Shown: one piece after another, positions 13,782-21,754 of the stretch
Numbering within the stretch: the first letter of the stretch is position 1
Layout of the letters: each line of letters starts with the position of its first letter
The notes under the pieces: model-generated
What the model saw: only the letters and a program-made list of their open reading frames with translations
Told to the model about the DNA's origin: nothing
The model's database searches: none
Assembly (NCBI GenBank): GCA_002336105.1
Contig: DDEQ01000034.1
Coordinates: 12,492-76,491 of the forward strand
Origin: Chthonomonas sp. UBA1950
Lineage (GTDB): Bacteria > Armatimonadota > Fimbriimonadia > Fimbriimonadales > Fimbriimonadaceae
Length of the DNA: 64,000 nt
Direction: 5' to 3'
Made by a program: the position numbers and the translations under genes

Positions 13782-15257
13782 TTATAAGCCGCGCTGAGCC
13801 ATTTCTATGGCTTTTAGAGACGCTTTTGCTTTGTTACAGCTTTCAACATACTCGTTCTCAGGAATAGAGTCATAAACAACTCCACCACCTGCTTGAACGT
13901 ATGCCATGCCGTCTTTCAAGTAGATCGTGCGGATTGCAATGCAAGAATCTAGATCTCCGGAATGGCTAAAGAATCCGACAGAACCTGCGTAGGTACCTCT
14001 CCTGGTGGGCTCAAGCTCTTCGATGATCTCCATCGCTCTGACTTTCGGCGCGCCTGAAACCGTACCGGCTGGAAAACTGGCTCGTAGCAGATCATAAGCA
14101 TCCTTCCCTTTCGAAATGGTGCCTGTTACGTCGCTAACAATATGCATGACGTGACTGTATTTCTCAATCACCATAAGTTCGTTGACACTTACCGTTCCGT
14201 AGTCACAGACACGTCCTAGGTCATTGCGTCCGAGGTCAACGAGCATAATATGTTCAGCTCGCTCCTTTTCATCCGCCAACAACTCTTTTTCCAAGGCCGC
14301 ATCTTCTGCCTCCGTCTTCCCTCTCCACCGGGTTCCCGCAATAGGGCGAACTCTGGCTTTGTTCCCATGTAGTGAAACAAGCAGTTCTGGTGAAGCGCCG
14401 ACCATGTCGAAATCGTCAAACCGCAAAATGAACATGTATGGCGAAGGATTGATCGAACGCAATGCCCGATAAACCGTCAGAGGGTGGGCATCTACTTTGG
14501 TAGAAAACCGCTGAGCCGGAACCATTTGGATGCCATCGCCTTGAGTGATGTAGTCGATCATCCTCGATACCATCTTCTCAAAAGATGGTTTGTCCATATT
14601 GGACTTTACGGGGTGTAACGGTCCAGTTGCACTGGGTAACGCAGGAAGCGGTTCGGCAAGTCTTTCCACTAATCGGTCAATCTCATGAATGGCTTTCAGG
14701 TATCCGTTCTCGCTACCGTCAGCCATCGAAATCACGCGCATAACGTTCTTTGCATGATCGAAAACCACAAGAGTATCGACTAGCATCATAGTGAGGTCGT
14801 CGATGCCGAGGTCGTCTTGTGCTAAGTTCGGAAGTTTCTCGAAATACCGAACGATGTCGTAACTCAACATGCCGACGGCACCGCCAAGAAACGTTGGCAA
14901 TCCTGGAACGTGAACGGGAACTCCCGTCGCCATCTCCTCTTTTAGTAAGTCGAGTGGATCTTTCCCGGCTTCGATTGTGCCTTCTTCTACACCGGCTTCA
15001 GATACTTTTCTGAATTGGCCGTTCTTGCTACGAAGGACCAATCGCGGTCTGACTCCCAAAAACGAATATCTGGCTAATCGTTCTCCGCCAGTTACGCTTT
15101 CTAACAAGAAACTGTAGGTCTCATCATGTGCCAGTTTCCAATACGCTCCAAGCGGCGTCTCGATATCCGCCAAGACGTCTCGATACACGGGGATCGGCTG
15201 CGTCCCCTTCGTTAGCTGAAGGTAATCGTCTTGGGTTGGCACATTCATCAAAGACAT
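13782..15257 (-). CDS. trpE: Anthranilate synthase component I
   Basis: About 491 residues, standard for TrpE, which makes anthranilate from chorismate using ammonia delivered by TrpG. The N-terminal domain carries the LLES segment of the tryptophan feedback site, and the chorismate-binding domain has GTRWRGKTEAEDAALEKEL, MLVDLGRNDLGRV, SHVMHIVSDVTG, FPAGTVSGAPKVRAMEIIEE and GRTGTYAG-like RRGTYAGSVGFFS. GGGG lies 3 nt before the ATG at 15257; an in-frame ATG at 15266 is an alternative. No trpG or other trp gene is adjacent, so the pathway is dispersed. Two FKBP genes follow in the same operon. Tryptophan control by attenuation is not evident. Confidence 0.96.
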   Translation of the reverse strand: MSLMNVPTQDDYLQLTKGTQPIPVYRDVLADIETPLGAYWKLAHDETYSFLLESVTGGERLARYSFLGVRPRLVLRSKNGQFRKVSEAGVEEGTIEAGKDPLDLLKEEMATGVPVHVPGLPTFLGGAVGMLSYDIVRYFEKLPNLAQDDLGIDDLTMMLVDTLVVFDHAKNVMRVISMADGSENGYLKAIHEIDRLVERLAEPLPALPSATGPLHPVKSNMDKPSFEKMVSRMIDYITQGDGIQMVPAQRFSTKVDAHPLTVYRALRSINPSPYMFILRFDDFDMVGASPELLVSLHGNKARVRPIAGTRWRGKTEAEDAALEKELLADEKERAEHIMLVDLGRNDLGRVCDYGTVSVNELMVIEKYSHVMHIVSDVTGTISKGKDAYDLLRASFPAGTVSGAPKVRAMEIIEELEPTRRGTYAGSVGFFSHSGDLDSCIAIRTIYLKDGMAYVQAGGGVVYDSIPENEYVESCNKAKASLKAIEMAQRGL

Positions 15258-15302
15258 TATCCCCATTCAGAACGAGGGAACTTGAAATATAGATCAGTTT
15301 CG

Positions 15303-15308
15303 TAAGAT
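15303..15308 (+). promoter_or_regulatory. TANNNT box (TAAGAT) for the gene at 15319
   Basis: TAAGAT ends 10 nt before the ATG at 15319. TTGAAA lies 15 bp upstream of it (15282-15287). Confidence 0.35.
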
Positions 15309-15318
15309 GATATAGCCT

Positions 15319-15822
15319 ATGTTTCGATTCGCTCTCATTCCCGCTCTTGCCTGCGCAACTTCTATTTCGTTTGCCGAAATCCCCGCCTCAAAAGCATTTC
15401 TTAAGTTAACCTCCTTGGTCGGAACCTGGGAAGGAAAAGCAGGAATGGGACCAACTGGAACAACCACAAAGGTCACCTACCGCTTGACTGGCGCAGGTAG
15501 CACGCTCATCGAAACTCAGTTTCCTGGAACACCTCACGAAATGGTGACCATGTATTATCTCGATGGTAACCGACTCCTTCTCACGCACTACTGTGCAGCA
15601 CAAAATCAGCCAACTATGAAGTTGCTGCCAACGTCGACAGAAAAGGCGTTGGCTTTTGATTTTGTGAGTGGGACGAACATGAAACCAAGCGACATGCACA
15701 TGCATAAGCTGAGAATCGACTTCTTAGACGCTGATCATATAACGAGCGAATGGACTTCATTTTCAAGTGGAAAACCGGGCATGGTTGCACATTTTGATCT
15801 TCATCGCTTGGTCTCAAAATAG
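15319..15822 (+). CDS. Secreted protein of unknown function (DUF1579/lipocalin-like)
   Basis: 167 residues with a signal peptide (MFRFALIPALACATSISFAE). The mature part begins AFLKLTSLVGTWEGKAGMG, and the LVGTWEG opening, TGAGSTLIETQFPGTPHEM and HYCAAQNQPTM resemble small secreted or cytosolic lipocalin-like beta-barrels of the DUF1579 type. It is divergent from trpE with about 60 bases between. The ligand and role are unknown; the fold assignment rests on pattern only. Confidence 0.72.
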   Translation: MFRFALIPALACATSISFAEIPASKAFLKLTSLVGTWEGKAGMGPTGTTTKVTYRLTGAGSTLIETQFPGTPHEMVTMYYLDGNRLLLTHYCAAQNQPTMKLLPTSTEKALAFDFVSGTNMKPSDMHMHKLRIDFLDADHITSEWTSFSSGKPGMVAHFDLHRLVSK

Positions 15823-15978
15823 CTGAATTCATTCATCATTGGCTCACTGATCTTAAGAAGTAGGTCAATTGATGAATATCGGATGAAGACCTAAACACTG
15901 GCCGTCAGTTATCGGATTCTATCCTCCGAAAAATACGAGGAAGGTAGGCGAGATCACAGCCTATCGCGGAGACGACCG

Positions 15979-16668
15979 ATGACAGTATCAAGCGCATCAT
16001 CTGCAAGCAGCACCTATACTGCTGACTACAGCGCCAAAATTCGCGAGCGAAGCAACGCCATGCAGAGTCTGGAACAGGCTCTATCCTCGGGCGACCTCGA
16101 CTCGGCGAAAGAGGCCTTTTCAACATTACAAAGCGATGCTCCTTCCAACGGCAAAATGCCTAAGGAAATTGAGAATCTATCTAATGCGCTGGCAAGTGGA
16201 GATATCTCTGCTGCCCAGTCTGCATTTAGCGAAATGAAGACCCGTGGTCCCGGTGGACCAGCTGGTGCGGGTGGCCAAGCGGGCCGGCAGGGTGGACCAG
16301 ACGGACTCAAAGAAGACATGGACGCGCTTGGCGAGGCTCTAGAATCCGGTGACCTCTCAAGCGCAAAGTCCATCTTCTCGCAGATCCAGTCGAATATGAA
16401 ACGAATGGACCGGATGGCATCTGGAGATGACTCCGACTCAGACGAGTCTTCATCCACCTCATCGACTGATAGTTCCAGCAGTTCCTCATCCACAAGCAGT
16501 ACTCAGGCATCGATGAAAGCCCTCTTCGAACAAATTGAAAAATCTCTTTCCAGCGGGGATCTTTCTGGTGCCCAATCAGCCTACAGCTCAGTCTTGAGTT
16601 CGCTGCAAAATGGCCAACAGAGTAACTATGTGAGCAACTACCAGTATCCGCTGGACGTGTTCGCCTAA
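15979..16668 (+). CDS. Repeat protein with four SGD[LI]xxA units and serine-rich linker
   Basis: 229 residues, no signal peptide. Four related units are visible near residues 33-52, 70-88, 120-138 and 189-208, each of the form ALxSGDLxxAKxxFSxxQS, which reads as a helix-turn-helix pair like a minimal tetratricopeptide unit. A Gly/Pro-rich segment (residues 90-110) and a Ser/Asp-rich run (residues 150-180, with up to seven Ser in a row) separate them. The N-terminus SSASSASSTYTADYSAKIRE looks flexible. It is convergent with xerD, the stop codons overlapping by 4 nt. I do not recognise the family. Confidence 0.75.
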   Translation: MTVSSASSASSTYTADYSAKIRERSNAMQSLEQALSSGDLDSAKEAFSTLQSDAPSNGKMPKEIENLSNALASGDISAAQSAFSEMKTRGPGGPAGAGGQAGRQGGPDGLKEDMDALGEALESGDLSSAKSIFSQIQSNMKRMDRMASGDDSDSDESSSTSSTDSSSSSSSTSSTQASMKALFEQIEKSLSSGDLSGAQSAYSSVLSSLQNGQQSNYVSNYQYPLDVFA

Positions 16669-17573
16669 TCTCTTGGGTGCGCCGCCTCGTACCGACGGCG
16701 TACCTCATCTACATCAAGCCCCGTATACACCTGCGTCGTCGCCACTGACTCATGCCCCAAGAGTTCCTGAACAACCCTCAAATCAGCCCCACCCTTCAGG
16801 AGGTGAACGGCGTAGGTGTGTCTCAAAGTGTGCGGGCTAGTTCCATCCGGCAATCCTGCGGAGACTGCCGATCGATCCAAGATATGATAAGCGGTTTGGC
16901 GTAAAAGCTTAAACCCTTTGTCGGAAACCAGAACTTCACCTAACGGCTTCTTTAGCAGTTGCGATCTCGATTCCTCAAGGTAACGACGCATCCAAGCAAC
17001 CGTTTGGTCTGGAAGAGGAACTCGACGAACCTTTTCTCGCTTTCCTGTCACTCGAATCGTCTTTTCAACAAGATCCAGTGCTTCTAACTGTAGATTGACG
17101 GCTTCACTAACTCTGAGTCCTCCACCGTAGATCAACTCCATCAGAGCCCGGTCACGTAGACCGGTCGGTTTCGTCAAATCTGGCACGTCGAGGAGAGCTT
17201 GGAGTTGCTCCATGGTCAACGCCTTGGGAAGAACCTTCGGCTTTTTAAAACCGCCTGTACTCGGCAAATCCGTGGAAATCTTCGTCCCGTTACGCTTGGC
17301 AAATTTTAAAAACGACCTCAAACCACTCACCCGGCGCAAAGCTGTTGTCCTTGCCATCGGGGGTTTGAGCGTAGCTTCAAAGGCAAGCAGATCACCTGCA
17401 GTTAAAGCTGACCAGTCAGTCAGACCATTCGACACAAAAAACTTGATAGCGTAAAGGAGGTCAAGGCGATAGGCTTCAACTGTATTTGAGCTTGCTGCGC
17501 GCTGCGACCGGAGATGATCGAGAAACCACTCAACCGATTGAAACAGTTCTACTTCAAGTCCTTCCGCTTCCAT
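16665..17573 (-). CDS. xerD: Tyrosine recombinase XerC/XerD
   Basis: 302 residues, usual length for Xer recombinases that resolve chromosome dimers at dif. The N-terminal SAM-like domain (SVEWFLDHLRSQRAAS, then NTVEAYRLDL) and the catalytic domain are complete: Arg in GGGLRVSEAVNL, Lys in TGKREKVRRVPL, HTLRHTYAVHLL, GHESVATTQVY with the nucleophilic Tyr. It is the only Xer gene here and could be XerC, XerD or a single-partner XerH-like enzyme; XerD is a best guess. Its start overlaps the end of the glycosyltransferase gene by 25 nt, implying coupling. No att site or prophage is nearby, so it is a housekeeping enzyme. Confidence 0.9.
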   Translation of the reverse strand: MEAEGLEVELFQSVEWFLDHLRSQRAASSNTVEAYRLDLLYAIKFFVSNGLTDWSALTAGDLLAFEATLKPPMARTTALRRVSGLRSFLKFAKRNGTKISTDLPSTGGFKKPKVLPKALTMEQLQALLDVPDLTKPTGLRDRALMELIYGGGLRVSEAVNLQLEALDLVEKTIRVTGKREKVRRVPLPDQTVAWMRRYLEESRSQLLKKPLGEVLVSDKGFKLLRQTAYHILDRSAVSAGLPDGTSPHTLRHTYAVHLLKGGADLRVVQELLGHESVATTQVYTGLDVDEVRRRYEAAHPRD

Positions 17574-19243
17574 ACATACACCACCGGTGAAACATATTGA
17601 AGGTCCTCAACCCGAATCCCCTCCATCCCGAACATCCTTTCAGAGGCATATTCGGTCGGGAGAGCATCAAGAAATGATATTGCCGCATCTGCCATCGGTT
17701 TTCCTGCACCGGCAATTTCGGTACGTCCTTTTAGGCGATAAGGTGCGTCCACTTGGAATGAAGTCATCACAATGCGTCCCGGTTTTCGGTCGCTGATTAA
17801 CTGCTTGTCAAAGTATGTCGGTCCACCTTCTGGCGATAGAACAAAATCGACGGGTGGCAGAGAATTCGCGCTCATTTCAGCCAGCTTGGCTTGAACACTA
17901 GAAGGCGGAGCAGCGACATCGGGGAAAGTAGGAATGCTCCAGAACCAGGGGTCGCGTACAAAACCAATTGTTGCCGACGGTTGCTGGCGAAGGTAGCGAA
18001 CTGCGGCATCACGTGGGTCCTCGCTCGACATCGCTATAGAGAACTGAGATGCAGTGATCAGCCCTCCGCCAAAAGGTATTCCACCAATCGCTAACATACT
18101 TACGGCAACGCCAAACCGCCAAAAACCTTGTTTTCGATGACATGCCGCAACCGCATAGCCAACGCCAGCGGCAACGGTGATGTAAAGCGGAAAAGTGTAG
18201 CGGATGAATTTAACTTCTGCTCTCCCAATCATCAGGTAGTACGGGATGGCAAACGCTAGTAGGACGAGAACCCACGGGTATTTGCGATACGTCGCGTAGA
18301 TCAGCGCAGCCAAACTGATCAAAACCAAAGCTGGACCGATGCCGATGAGTAAGTTCTGAAAATGGTAAATGAACCCGCTCGGCGTTCCAGCGAACGCAAG
18401 TTCATGCCCTCCCGACGTGTGCTTCATCTCGAAGATGAAATCACGCATGAAGTTCTCTCGATCCAGTAAAACACCGGGCGTTGATACAACAAAAGCTAGT
18501 ATCGCTGCTCCAAAGCCAGCCGCTGCTTCGGCGGCCCACTTTGGACGTTTGGCAATCGCTAGCGCGGCAAACAACGAAAGTATCGCTAGGATGCCCGTAT
18601 ATTTCGTTCCTGCGGATAGGCCAGCGAAGACGCCACATAGACATGCAGCCTTCGTTCCGTTCTCAGGATTTTCAAGCAGCCTCAAGGCATATAAGGTGCT
18701 TAGAGACAAGAAGAACACAGCAAGAACGTCAACAGTTTGAAACCGAGAGTGAACCACAAAAGCCGGAGCAACTGCTAAAACGACGCCGGAAACGGTTGCA
18801 CCGAGTAAACCGAGAGACCTCCGTAAAGCTAAAAAGCCAACAAGTGCAGTACCCGCACCGGCAAGGGTGCTCAGTAACCGGCCTGCCGTGTGGCATCGAC
18901 TCACCCAATCCCAATCCGTCGCGGCTGGATTAGTCCACGAGAATCCATCACCTTTAGTTACCTTCGGCGCTCCAGTATAGGTTGTGGTCACGTCAGACGC
19001 AACACGCAACAGACTCAGGTAGAGCGTTCCGTAGTTGTATTTCCCAGGAGTGAAACTGAACTGAGTGGGCTGAATAGCTCGACTAAAACCAAAAATCACA
19101 TCTTCGTCGGGATGGTAGCTCGCATTGTGGAGGTCGTTCTTTAACCCCCAACCAATCCCCCATAGCCGAATCATTACGGCAAAAACGAAGATTCCCAACC
19201 CAACCAGTTGAACAAGCGATATCGAGCGGCGCGATGGCGTCAC
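17549..19243 (-). CDS. GT39/ArnT-like membrane glycosyltransferase
   Basis: 564 residues, GTG start. An N-terminal helix (LVQLVGLGIFVFAVMIRLW) is followed by the periplasmic loop motif ASYHPDEDVIFGF, with the Asp-Glu pair expected for metal and polyprenyl-phosphate-sugar binding in dolichyl-phosphate-mannose-type transferases. About ten further hydrophobic segments follow, then a soluble C-terminal domain. Such enzymes transfer a sugar from a lipid carrier to lipid A, protein or a wall polymer at the outer face of the inner membrane. The acceptor is unknown. It is divergent from the parvulin gene. TAAATT lies 6 nt before the start. Confidence 0.85.
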   Translation of the reverse strand: MTPSRRSISLVQLVGLGIFVFAVMIRLWGIGWGLKNDLHNASYHPDEDVIFGFSRAIQPTQFSFTPGKYNYGTLYLSLLRVASDVTTTYTGAPKVTKGDGFSWTNPAATDWDWVSRCHTAGRLLSTLAGAGTALVGFLALRRSLGLLGATVSGVVLAVAPAFVVHSRFQTVDVLAVFFLSLSTLYALRLLENPENGTKAACLCGVFAGLSAGTKYTGILAILSLFAALAIAKRPKWAAEAAAGFGAAILAFVVSTPGVLLDRENFMRDFIFEMKHTSGGHELAFAGTPSGFIYHFQNLLIGIGPALVLISLAALIYATYRKYPWVLVLLAFAIPYYLMIGRAEVKFIRYTFPLYITVAAGVGYAVAACHRKQGFWRFGVAVSMLAIGGIPFGGGLITASQFSIAMSSEDPRDAAVRYLRQQPSATIGFVRDPWFWSIPTFPDVAAPPSSVQAKLAEMSANSLPPVDFVLSPEGGPTYFDKQLISDRKPGRIVMTSFQVDAPYRLKGRTEIAGAGKPMADAAISFLDALPTEYASERMFGMEGIRVEDLQYVSPVVYVWKRKDLK

Positions 19244-19249
19244 GGCGCG

Positions 19250-19255
19250 AATTTA
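19250..19255 (-). promoter_or_regulatory. TANNNT box (TAAATT) for the GT39 gene
   Basis: Minus-strand TAAATT preceded by GG ends 6 nt before the GTG start at 19243. Confidence 0.45.
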
Positions 19256-19315
19256 CCCGCTTTCCAGCCCTTCTTGGCGCAACACTGTTCTCTTTCTATT
19301 CGTCTGTTACTGCGT

Positions 19316-20155
19316 ATGTCGCTTCTTACGCTTCTGCTACCGCTTGCCGTGACAATGACGCAAGCCCCGACCAAGCCAGCACCGGACAAGGTTCTTGCGT
19401 CCGTCAATGGAGTCTCCATCAGGGCAAGCCAAATAGAGGATGCTCTTTGGGATTGGCGCGCCTTTGAAGTTGGTCAAGAATTCATCGTTGCAGAAGTTAT
19501 CAAGCAAGCCGCCCAAAAGCTCTCCGTTTTCGTAACCGATGCGGAGGCCACCAAGGCAGCTGAGGACCAAATGAAACTGCTCGTCGGCAGAGTTCCCGAA
19601 GGACAGACCATCTCGACCTTTATGCAGAGCCAGGGCTATTCGAAGAGCCGATTTCTTATTCAGGCTAAATCCCAATTGCTACTCGACAAAATAGCCGAAG
19701 CTACCTTTGACGCCAAATCATGGGTGCAGGTGAGCACTATCGCGTTCCGTCCAAAAAGTGAACTCACTTCAGATTTAGCAGCCTCAATCAAAGATGCTGA
19801 TACTGCGTTCAACAAGCTGAAAGCAGGCGGAAAGTGGACCGACGTTTTGAAGTCAACAACGGATGACCCGAAGATGATCGAAGCCAACGGCAATGTCGGT
19901 TGGGTGCCTCTCGAAATGTTTCCGGCTAAAGCGCAGGAAGAGTTACAAAAAATCAAAGTAAACGAATACACCCACCCTGTCCAGACACAATATGGACTCC
20001 AGATTTTTCGCCTCGACGCAAAAGGTGGTGAAATCAAAGGGGACCAATTACGAGAACTCAAAAACCGGTATTTAGCCGGTGCAAGAACAAATACGCTCAG
20101 GAAGTTGATGACAGAAGCGAAGATTGAGCGATTCTTTCCTGACGCAGACAAGTAA
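19316..20155 (+). CDS. Exported parvulin-type peptidyl-prolyl isomerase (SurA/PrsA-like)
   Basis: 279 residues from the ATG at 19316, which gives a clean signal peptide (MSLLTLLLPLAVTMTQA); the frame is open upstream but that part overlaps the divergent gene. A SurA-N-like helical domain (residues 30-130: LASVNGVSIRASQIEDALWD) precedes the rotamase domain (residues 135-240) with FNKLKAGGKWTDVLKSTTDD, GNVGWVPLEMFP and YTHPVQTQYGLQIFRLD, the last being the characteristic parvulin strand-loop. It is expected to assist folding of exported or outer membrane proteins in the periplasm. The next gene starts 4 nt after its stop. Confidence 0.9.
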   Translation: MSLLTLLLPLAVTMTQAPTKPAPDKVLASVNGVSIRASQIEDALWDWRAFEVGQEFIVAEVIKQAAQKLSVFVTDAEATKAAEDQMKLLVGRVPEGQTISTFMQSQGYSKSRFLIQAKSQLLLDKIAEATFDAKSWVQVSTIAFRPKSELTSDLAASIKDADTAFNKLKAGGKWTDVLKSTTDDPKMIEANGNVGWVPLEMFPAKAQEELQKIKVNEYTHPVQTQYGLQIFRLDAKGGEIKGDQLRELKNRYLAGARTNTLRKLMTEAKIERFFPDADK

Positions 20156-20159
20156 GAAT

Positions 20160-21074
20160 ATGGGCATTACGCTCCTCATCGGCAACCCGAAGGTATCTTG
20201 GCGAGAATGGCTCAAAGCCAATCGCAATGGCCAAGATTTGCTTTGCTTGGACCCTGCTGATGCGGTTGTTGATGCCCCTTGCCGGTTTACACTATTGAAA
20301 GGCGACAAGCCAGTCTGGTCCCGTTTCTATGGGTCGCTTGACCCTAGTCGGGCACCCCATGTCATCTTGACTGCGATAGCCCAAGGGGTGAAGCAAATGG
20401 ATGGCGGTTATATTCAACTCTTTTCATATCGCCCCACTCCATTGCTGCGGCAGGTGGTGACTCTCGCCTCTCAGATAGCGGAGCCGACGAGAATTTTGGT
20501 CGCGAAAGGCACAGACCTATCTGGGGACGAGTTGACAATTGGACCCGAAGAAGTCGAGCTAGAACCTGCGTTCCCGCTCGTTGTTCAGCAGGCCCAAAGA
20601 AAAGCCCACTGGCTCAACCTAATCAGTAAGTGCCACCCACACACCGTTAACCTTGAGGAAGTCACCATCGAAGGAGCGAGATTTGGTTCAGGAATTTCGA
20701 TGAACCCTGATGAACGAGAGCGTTTGGGCTTGAAAGAAGCAATTTACGTTGAGAGAACGGGCCGCGCACTTATGATCGTTTCCGAGCAAGAGCCGGAGGA
20801 ATCGATGATCAGCCGCGCCCTTGACTTAACCGGATGCAACAAAGCGAACACCGTCAGTCTTGACGCCTATGAGGGTGTGCTCTGCGCATTTGCTCGACAA
20901 AGCGGTGAGGAAATCGGAACCGGATTCATTGAATCAATCGATTGGGAGAACAGAACCGCAACGATACTATGCACCGCTATCCCACCTGTGCCGGTTCGAA
21001 TTCTAAGAATTGGTTCGATGAAAATCGATGCATCTGGTCGCGAGTATCCCGAATCGGCACCTTGGCGGCTGTGA
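20160..21074 (+). CDS. Uncharacterised 304-residue protein
   Basis: ATG at 20160, 4 nt after the parvulin stop. I do not recognise it. The N-terminal part (MGITLLIGNPKVSWREWL, LLCLDPADAVVD) suggests an alpha/beta core, and the C-terminal part (GFIESIDWENRTATILCTAI, then PVRILRIGSMKID) has the beta-barrel-like look of the C-terminal domain of Clp1/Grc3-type polynucleotide kinases. There is no P-loop, so it cannot be such a kinase as it stands. No signal peptide or membrane segment is seen. It probably shares an operon with the parvulin, histidine phosphatase and lnt genes. Confidence 0.7.
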   Translation: MGITLLIGNPKVSWREWLKANRNGQDLLCLDPADAVVDAPCRFTLLKGDKPVWSRFYGSLDPSRAPHVILTAIAQGVKQMDGGYIQLFSYRPTPLLRQVVTLASQIAEPTRILVAKGTDLSGDELTIGPEEVELEPAFPLVVQQAQRKAHWLNLISKCHPHTVNLEEVTIEGARFGSGISMNPDERERLGLKEAIYVERTGRALMIVSEQEPEESMISRALDLTGCNKANTVSLDAYEGVLCAFARQSGEEIGTGFIESIDWENRTATILCTAIPPVPVRILRIGSMKIDASGREYPESAPWRL

Positions 21075-21092
21075 ACATGCCGACACTCTAGG

Positions 21093-21098
21093 TACCCT
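21093..21098 (+). promoter_or_regulatory. TANNNT box (TACCCT) for the histidine phosphatase
   Basis: GGTACCCT: the TACCCT ends 8 nt before the ATG at 21107. The same GGTACCCT or GTACCCT string precedes starts at 25993 and 32861. Confidence 0.45.
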
Positions 21099-21106
21099 TC
21101 TTACCA

Positions 21107-21754
21107 ATGCACCTTTACCTGATTCGTCACGCTCAAACAGCTTGGAATAAGCTCGGACAGGCTCAAGGTCACACAGACATCCCTCTCGACGAAACAGGTG
21201 AAGAGCAGGCTCGACGTCTTGGCGAGTCATTTCGAAATCGCCCGATAGTCAAGGTCTACACGAGCGATCTGACTAGGAGCCGTATGACTGCTCAAGCCGT
21301 GGTTAACACGACTGGTGCAACCTTGATTGCACGAGAAGATCTGCGGGAACGATCGTTTGGCGATTGGGAAGGTAGCAACTTTACTTGGGTTACTCAGCAA
21401 TTAGCACTCGCTGCTGAAGAACAAGATATATCGCTTTCAGAAGTTCGCCCACCAAACGGGGAGTCTTTCATGGACGTTTGGGATCGACTTCAAAAAGTTC
21501 GCGATGATCTATTCTCTGAAACCGAAGAGACGGTCGTTGTTACCCATGGCGGCGCATGTTCCATTCTTCTTGCGCGATTGCTTATGGGAACGCTTCAAAC
21601 TTCGCGTGGCTTCCGCTTCGCAAATACATCCGTGACTACTCTGGAAAAGAGACCCGAGGGGGCTTTTCTTATGACCAAGTACGATGATGCCTCGCACCTT
21701 GGGGACTTAGAAATCAGACGCATTCATGGCAACCTTGACGGAACGCATAAATAA
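21107..21754 (+). CDS. Histidine phosphatase family protein (phosphoglycerate mutase-like)
   Basis: 215 residues. The phosphohistidine motif LIRHAQTAWN (His8), the SDLTRSRMTAQ block, ERSFGDWEG and the second catalytic His in VTHGGACS are all present. The family includes broad-specificity phosphatases, alpha-ribazole phosphatase and cofactor-dependent mutase. The size and DWEG motif fit a small-molecule phosphatase. It overlaps lnt by 29 nt, so the two are cotranslated. The exact substrate is not visible. Confidence 0.93.
   Translation: MHLYLIRHAQTAWNKLGQAQGHTDIPLDETGEEQARRLGESFRNRPIVKVYTSDLTRSRMTAQAVVNTTGATLIAREDLRERSFGDWEGSNFTWVTQQLALAAEEQDISLSEVRPPNGESFMDVWDRLQKVRDDLFSETEETVVVTHGGACSILLARLLMGTLQTSRGFRFANTSVTTLEKRPEGAFLMTKYDDASHLGDLEIRRIHGNLDGTHK

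Noticed and set aside
16665..17573. Integrase of a mobile element
   Set aside because: The protein has XerC/XerD-like size and motifs, no att repeats and no neighbouring mobile genes.
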